Shown piece by piece: positions 32,912 through 35,792 of a stretch of DNA of 35,792 bases (the stretch's first letter is position 1; every line of letters starts with the position of its first letter). The notes under the pieces are model-generated. The model was not told the DNA's origin. It saw nothing but the letters and a program-made list of their open reading frames with translations, and made no database searches. The DNA lies in NCBI GenBank assembly GCA_965370415.1, contig CBDUTJ010000029.1:1-35792 (forward strand), written 5' to 3'. This DNA comes from JACNIV01 sp965370415. Its GTDB lineage: Bacteria; Cloacimonadota; Cloacimonadia; Cloacimonadales; TCS61. The translations under genes were made by a program, and so were the position numbers.

Positions 32912-33645
32912 TGCTTGAATACCTTTTAATGTGGATTGTTTTCAATAATGTTATCAAATCATCGGAATTGACACCGGGCTTTGGTTTCGGTGCCTGGATA
33001 GTAGCAGATTCCACCACCATTTTATTCGATACGGGTGGGGATGGCAAAATCCTGCTGGATAATATTTATGCTCTCAGACTCGACCCGAAAGATGTAGATA
33101 TCGTTGTAATTTCTCACAAACATTGGGATCATATCGGTGGATTAGATAAATTTCTGGAAGTGGCAAAAGAGGATGTAAAAGTTTACGTTCCTGCCAAAGC
33201 TTTTAAAAATATTCAAAAGGAATATCCCACAGCAAACCTGGTAGCAGTAAAAGATCCCCTTGAGATTACAGATGGAATCTGGTCAACCGGTGAGATCAAG
33301 GGTAGATATAATTTACTGCCAATATATGAACATGTATTGGTTCTGAACACAAAAGAAGGATTAGTTATCGTAACAGGCTGTTCCCATCCCGGGATCGATA
33401 AAATAGTTAAGAAAGTTCATAAGATGTTTCCTGATGAACCGATCTGTTTGGTAACCGGCGGATTTCATCTGGGAAGTGCTTTTAATTATAAGATCAATAA
33501 AATTGCCAATTCTCTTCAAAAGCTGGAAGTAAAGTATATTGCTCCTTCTCATTGCACGGGAGATCGTGCAATAAAGATATTCCAGGAGAATTGGAAGGAC
33601 AATTTTTTAGATCTGTCTCTGGGCAGGAAATTTGAGATAAAATAA
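32911..33645 (+). CDS. MBL-fold metallo-hydrolase, DHPMR-P synthase-like (COG1237 type)
   Basis: A 244-residue metallo-beta-lactamase-fold protein. Asp in FDTGGDG (about 34-40), HKHWDHIGG (69-77) with the HxHxDH zinc site, TGCSHPGI (about 151-158) and VTGGFHLG/APSHCTG supply the remaining ligands. The GCSHPGI and PSHCTGD blocks are those of proteins named 7,8-dihydropterin-6-methyl-4-(ribofuranosyl)aminobenzene-phosphate synthase-like. Outside archaea that activity is not established, so only the fold and metal centre are safe. The ATG overlaps the stop of the 43-residue gene. A hairpin terminator follows the stop at once. Confidence 0.85.
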   Translation: MLEYLLMWIVFNNVIKSSELTPGFGFGAWIVADSTTILFDTGGDGKILLDNIYALRLDPKDVDIVVISHKHWDHIGGLDKFLEVAKEDVKVYVPAKAFKNIQKEYPTANLVAVKDPLEITDGIWSTGEIKGRYNLLPIYEHVLVLNTKEGLVIVTGCSHPGIDKIVKKVHKMFPDEPICLVTGGFHLGSAFNYKINKIANSLQKLEVKYIAPSHCTGDRAIKIFQENWKDNFLDLSLGRKFEIK

Positions 33646-33647
33646 AA

Positions 33648-33679
33648 AAACCGAGCAAGAATCTTTTCCTGCCCGGTTT
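33648..33679. terminator. Bidirectional hairpin terminator between MBL gene and rpsA
   Basis: AAACCGAGCA (33648-33657) and TGCCCGGTTT (33670-33679) pair with one mismatch across a 12-nt loop. An A-run precedes it and a TTTATAATTT stretch follows, so it can act in both directions. It serves the convergent genes ending at 33645 and 33713. Confidence 0.65.
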
Positions 33680-33712
33680 ATAATTTCTACTAATTAATTA
33701 ATTCAAACCAAT

Positions 33713-35329
33713 TTACAAATTTGCAAATGGGCTGTCTTCATCTACAAGTATTTTCTTTGATTTTTGCTTTTTATATTTGTGCCAATCATCTTTTGCTTCC
33801 ACAGCAGATTCAGGCATATTGGTAGGTTCCAGAGAAATTCTGCGAGCATCTTTATCTATTTTCACAACGCGTACTTTAAATTCTTCACCGATTTTATTTT
33901 TATCCAGTTTTATCCCGGCAATTTTCATTTTTACATTAGGAAGAAGACCGGTAACACCTTCACTGAGTTTAATAAAAGCACCAAAACTTGCAACATTCTC
34001 AATAATACCTGCAACAATATCGTCTTCATTGATAAATTCCTCGATATTATCCCAGGGATCCGGTTGAAGCGCTTTGAGAGATAATGATATCTTTTGTTTT
34101 TCAGGATCGATCTTGAGTATCTGTGCTTCCAGTAGATCACCTTCTTTAACTACTTCGGAAGGGTTGTTGATACGTCTGCCCCTGGCTAATTCTGAAATGG
34201 GAATTAATCCTTCAACTCCTGCTCTAATTTCTACAAAAGAACCAAAGGGAAGATTGCGAACAACACGGCAGCTTACGATGTCACCTTCATTCAATTCCTT
34301 TATAGCTGTTTCCACAGGGTTTTCCTGCAATGCTTTCATGCTGAGAGATATTTTTTCTCCTTGAAGCTTAATGATCTTTGCTTTTATTTCATCACCTATA
34401 TTCAGGATTTCAGATGGAGATTCCACTCTGCTCCAGGAAAATTGGGAAATATGAAGCAATCCATCTACTCCACCAATATCTACAAAAGCTCCGAAGTTTG
34501 TAAGACGGTTTACTTTCCCCGTGATAATATCACCAACTTTAAGTTGGGAAAGTGTTTCTTTCTTTTGCAATTCTTTTTCTTCATCCAATATTTTTCTGCG
34601 GGATACAACTATATTTTTGCCATTTTTCTTAAAATCTATTATCCTGAAATCAAATTCAGAGTTCATGTATTTTTTGGGATCTACCACAACTCTGCCATCG
34701 ATCTGAGAAATGGGACAGAATGCTTTGATGCCGGAGATATCTATTATATAACCACCCTTAGTCATGGATTGTACTTTACCCTGAACAGGGATCTTTTCTT
34801 CATAAGCACTGTGTAGTACATTCAGGTTTACCGAATAAAGGCTTTTAGCGATCTGGGTTTCCGTATCGGAACATTTAACTACGTAACCCGTAAGTGTTTG
34901 ACCTACTTTGCAGGTTAATTTTCCCTTTTTATCAAGATAGTCTTCCTTGTCGGCATAGACGTCACGCTTGCCACCCATTGTAACAAAAATATAAGAATCT
35001 GTAATATTTATGATCTCGCCGCTGATTTTATCGCCGACTTCAAGATTTTTTATGTTTGCTAAAGATTCTTCCAGCATATGTTCAAAGTTGTTTTCATCGA
35101 TAATTTCTTCACTTTCCTGAGAAACTTCTTCTGTTGCAACTTCAGATTCCTGTGATACTTTTTCCGGAATTACTTCAATTTCAAGGGGAACGTCTTCAGA
35201 AACTGTTTCAGCTTCCGGGAAAATTTTTTCTTCAACTATTGCAGTTTCCTGAATTTTCTCTTCTATCTGCTGGTCGGAAGTTTTTTTCGCTTCTGCCGGA
35301 TTCACGACTTTTTCTTCTATTTTCTCCAC
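33713..35329 (-). CDS. rpsA: 30S ribosomal protein S1
   Basis: S1 binds mRNA on the 30S subunit and helps initiation. The best start is GTG at 35329: CAGGAG lies five to six bases upstream and the protein then starts MEKIEEKVVNP. The frame remains open 22 codons further up, to an ATG at 35395 with no such site. From the GTG there are 538 residues. The first ~85 are an acidic, Glu-rich low-complexity tail with repeated E-V-S-Q-E-S-E. Five S1 (OB-fold) domains follow. Their G-x-V/I...G-A/G-F/Y-V/I cores include VNRLTNFGAFVDIGGVDGLL and VRNLPFGSFVEIRAGVEGLI; domains 3 to 5 are canonical and domain 1 is the most divergent. Five domains and an acidic N-terminus fit non-proteobacterial S1. Confidence 0.93.
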   Translation of the reverse strand: MEKIEEKVVNPAEAKKTSDQQIEEKIQETAIVEEKIFPEAETVSEDVPLEIEVIPEKVSQESEVATEEVSQESEEIIDENNFEHMLEESLANIKNLEVGDKISGEIINITDSYIFVTMGGKRDVYADKEDYLDKKGKLTCKVGQTLTGYVVKCSDTETQIAKSLYSVNLNVLHSAYEEKIPVQGKVQSMTKGGYIIDISGIKAFCPISQIDGRVVVDPKKYMNSEFDFRIIDFKKNGKNIVVSRRKILDEEKELQKKETLSQLKVGDIITGKVNRLTNFGAFVDIGGVDGLLHISQFSWSRVESPSEILNIGDEIKAKIIKLQGEKISLSMKALQENPVETAIKELNEGDIVSCRVVRNLPFGSFVEIRAGVEGLIPISELARGRRINNPSEVVKEGDLLEAQILKIDPEKQKISLSLKALQPDPWDNIEEFINEDDIVAGIIENVASFGAFIKLSEGVTGLLPNVKMKIAGIKLDKNKIGEEFKVRVVKIDKDARRISLEPTNMPESAVEAKDDWHKYKKQKSKKILVDEDSPFANL

Positions 35330-35527
35330 TATAACTCCTGATAAATTAAGATTATTAAGTGTCAAAAACCTAACTACATTTGGTTTGTCCAGCATTATTT
35401 TCCTACATCCAATGACAGGACATCGGACAAGCCTAACTATAAAATTAGCTTGACTTATTATAAATCTTCAATTTTGAAATTTATGTGAATATAGCATCAA
35501 ATTATTGATGATGTCAGGGAGGTTATT

Positions 35528-35792
35528 TTGAACGGATTATTTTCCAGAAGCAAAGACCTGCAAGCTTCTATGGATGGATTCATAGATCGCGTAGAAAAGG
35601 CTGGTCTTATATTTTATGAAGGTTTGAAAGCATACTTATCCGGTAAAATGGAACGATTTGAAGAATACTCTAACGAACTTACTGAACTTGAATCAAAAGC
35701 AGATGCAGTTCGTCGGGACATTAAATACAAATTATACGCCCACATGTTGATCCCGGAATCACGAGGTGATGTTCTGGGTGTATTGGAAACGC
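35528..35792 (+). CDS. DUF47/PhoU-like protein, 5' part
   Basis: From a TTG at 35528 with GGGAGG five bases upstream, 88 codons run to the window edge without a stop. It begins MNGLFSRSKDLQASMDGFID and continues with GLIFYEGLKAYL and ESKADAVRRDIKYKLY, then AHMLIPESRGDVL. This is the DUF47 (TIGR00153-type) family of PhoU-like helical proteins, often encoded next to a Pit phosphate permease and thought to regulate it. The rest lies outside the window. It is divergent from rpsA. Confidence 0.8.
   Translation, partial: MNGLFSRSKDLQASMDGFIDRVEKAGLIFYEGLKAYLSGKMERFEEYSNELTELESKADAVRRDIKYKLYAHMLIPESRGDVLGVLET

Noticed and set aside
34529..34552. AACTTTAAGTTGGGAAAG resembling the GGAA-loop hairpin element
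   Set aside because: It lies within rpsA codons for LSQLKVGD, the loop and one arm differ, and the match is short enough to be chance.
34361..34816. 151-codon frame antisense to rpsA
   Set aside because: Shadow of the S1 repeats; rpsA is certain on the other strand.
35330..35395. ATG start of rpsA at 35395
   Set aside because: No ribosome binding site there; CAGGAG precedes the GTG at 35329, and the extra residues look non-coding.
1..35792. tRNA or rRNA genes
   Set aside because: No cloverleaf-like GTTCGA..-type T-loop with matching acceptor arms, and no rRNA-like sequence, was noticed in the gaps on reading both strands.

Overview
This AT-rich window looks like the chromosome of a Gram-negative bacterium of the Fibrobacterota-Chlorobiota-Bacteroidota (FCB) superphylum. 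Candidatus Cloacimonadota or a near relative is the most likely source. That is an inference from content, not from a marker tree: two secreted proteins end in NYPNPFNPETT-type C-terminal sorting domains (type IX secretion style), there is an outer-membrane LptD-like protein, glycine dehydrogenase is split into two subunits, ribonucleotide reductase is the B12-dependent class II type, and many mid-length dispersed hairpin repeats sit between genes. Urocanase plus glycine decarboxylase suggest amino-acid fermentation.

Layout. 1-2207: a restriction-modification module, made of a DNA methyltransferase with a MerR-like HTH at its N-terminus and a convergent PD-(D/E)xK-like endonuclease whose start overlaps the hutU stop. 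2201-6594: urocanase (hutU, long eukaryote-like form), an unrecognised gene just upstream of it, and a divergent dihydroorotase/allantoinase-family amidohydrolase. 6595-7310: a repeat-rich gap. 7311-11733: a secreted multidomain endonuclease/exonuclease/phosphatase (EEP) protein and class II RNR (nrdJ). 12038-16175: lysS, a LolC/E-like permease and a degenerate polysaccharide-deacetylase-like protein, packed as an operon. 16535-23382: a leftward run of lptD, a HAD phosphatase, a lipoprotein EEP nuclease, a secreted subtilase and a second EEP nuclease, with dispersed repeats at their 3' ends. 23505-24242: a TauE/SafE permease.

24243-27591 is an AT-rich accessory island: an HTH-less SorC-type sugar-binding-domain protein followed 8 bp later by a NACHT NTPase (bacterial NLR-like). 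The pair is bracketed by ~52-bp direct repeats, the right-hand one being the gcvPA promoter region. I regard this pair as the best candidate for an undescribed defence or signalling system. 27592-30858: gcvPA and gcvPB, split by a DUF559 nuclease gene that has imperfect terminal inverted repeats and looks like a small mobile unit. 31043-32715: a second AT-rich accessory patch with an orphan multi-pass membrane protein and a frameshifted remnant of a SocA/DUF4065-like protein. 32780-33645: a 43-residue membrane peptide translationally coupled to an MBL-fold hydrolase. 33713-35329: ribosomal protein S1 (five S1 domains). 35528 to the end: the start of a DUF47/PhoU-like gene.

No tRNA, rRNA or CRISPR array was recognised. 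Functional names come from motif recognition only; no database search was run.
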